Assembly (NCBI RefSeq): GCF_000485595.1
Contig: NW_014577123.1
Span: 650,588 to 688,416 of the forward strand
DNA from: Priapulus caudatus
Taxonomy: Eukaryota > Priapulida > Priapulimorpha > Priapulimorphida > Priapulidae
Reading direction: 5' to 3'
DNA length: 37,829 nucleotides
Shown here: positions 37,136 through 37,829 of the stretch, one piece after another
Position numbering within the stretch: position 1 is the stretch's first letter
How the letters are laid out: every line of letters begins with the position of its first letter
The notes under the pieces: model-generated
Database searches by the model: none
Seen by the model: only the letters and a program-made list of their open reading frames with translations
Told to the model about the DNA's origin: nothing
Program-made: the position numbers and the translations under genes

Positions 37136-37829
37136 AGCCCCATCCCGGCACAGACGCAGAATCCGGGTTGCTATCCTACGCAGCTCTCGTCGCTCCACGC
37201 GTGGTTGTTGTCGCGGCAACGAGAGATGCTGCGGAAGTTGCCCATCCCCCGGAGAGGGGACGAAGCGACCCACGTAATCAGCTCTCTCGCACCTGAGCTC
37301 AGGCGACTTGCGCTTTAAGCTCGACGGGCCGACAACACCTGTCGCCGTGACGACGAGTGGCACACGATGATCGTGCACGCACACCAGATTCAAAGAGCGC
37401 GTGAGCGTAGCCATTATTACTCCCCTCTCATAATTGTGTCTTCCAGACACATGTAATTGATGATTACATGCAAAAGCCTGAATACTCTTTCGCCAACCAG
37501 CATTGAATTTTGCTATACCATGCATGCACACGCGTGCATATCGGTATGCTACAGGTAACATTCTACGATGCCTGCTGTCCTTCTGCTACTCTTCGTGAAA
37601 ACGTTTACCTGAACTGACGATTTCCTTTTGAGCGGTGGTGGTGGTGATGGTGGGTGGAGGTTGGGGTGCTATGTAATAGCATGACAGTAGCTACGATTAC
37701 TGACCCACCAGTGATTGAAACTGCCAGTGGAGTGACTTGCCGAAGTAGCAATCGAAGCTCTACATAAAACAAGTGCCGCGGAGCGACAGCGCTCATCTCA
37801 CGTCTACTGCGGTGACTCTGTGGTGGAGT
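37136..37829. other. non-coding tail
   Basis: No recognised gene. A GGTGGTGGTGGTGATGGTGG patch (37634-37653) gives a His run on the minus strand. A minus-strand frame of 63 codons (37605-37796) ends near a GTAAACG that could serve as a splice donor, but nothing else supports an exon. Confidence 0.45.

Noticed and set aside
37605-37796. Minus-strand frame of 63 codons with a His run and a GTAAACG nearby, considered as a first exon
   Set aside because: The His run is a GGT microsatellite, the donor is unsupported, and nothing connects it with the kinase N-terminus.

Overview
This window is eukaryotic, intron-rich genomic DNA. It holds part of one recognisable gene, on the minus strand: a salt-inducible kinase of the SIK3 type. 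Five well-formed exons of its catalytic domain are present (VAIK lysine; hinge; HRDLKAEN catalytic loop; DFG plus T-loop; start of the C-lobe). Four of the five have AG/GT borders and phases that fit each other exactly in genomic order or after one rearrangement. Everything else is intronic or intergenic and very rich in repeats. The TTAGGG-like array, the AAGGTCA / ggacggacgg type repeats, the many short inverted-repeat elements and the long minisatellites suggest an aquatic invertebrate. The species cannot be named from the sequence alone.

Layout. 1-980 is a GT-rich, E-box-studded minisatellite. 980-1660 holds two inverted-repeat elements, one containing a telomere-like array. From about 1500 to 22511 one block of roughly 6.5-7.6 kb occurs three times (about 1500-8059, 9663-17289 and 17290-22511). 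Each copy carries the same Harbinger-like MITE and the same exon starting SMGVVLY. The last two also carry the DFG exon. The joins between copies fall in a 52-bp minisatellite, a TTAGGG-like remnant and a TC/TA microsatellite. A second segment (52-bp minisatellite plus about 1.08 kb of flank) occurs at 8060-9662 and at 28196-30595. 22512-25006 is single copy and holds the catalytic-loop and hinge exons plus an intronic CTG repeat (read on the sense strand). 25260-30595 holds two perfect palindromes and two large minisatellites. 32470-32586 is the VAIK exon. 32925-37135 is mostly tandem repeats, including a minisatellite split by a hAT-like MITE. The tail to 37829 shows nothing recognisable.

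How the exons fit together. Read on the minus strand (high to low coordinates), the order is VAIK (32.5 kb), hinge (25.0 kb), catalytic loop (24.2 kb), broken DFG (21.9 kb), intact SMGVVLY (17.4 kb), intact DFG (16.6 kb), broken SMGVVLY (12.0 kb), broken SMGVVLY (3.9 kb). The best DFG exon therefore lies downstream of the best C-lobe exon. The copies differ mainly by single-base indels, and the damage is worst in 18.9-22.4 kb and in the minisatellites. The simplest reading is that one kinase locus has been repeated by mis-joining in a noisy long-read assembly. A real recent tandem duplication remains possible. No bacterial-type operon, CRISPR array, tRNA, rRNA or complete protein-coding gene was seen. 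The first (glycine-loop) exon and the exons after FFMST lie outside the window or could not be found.
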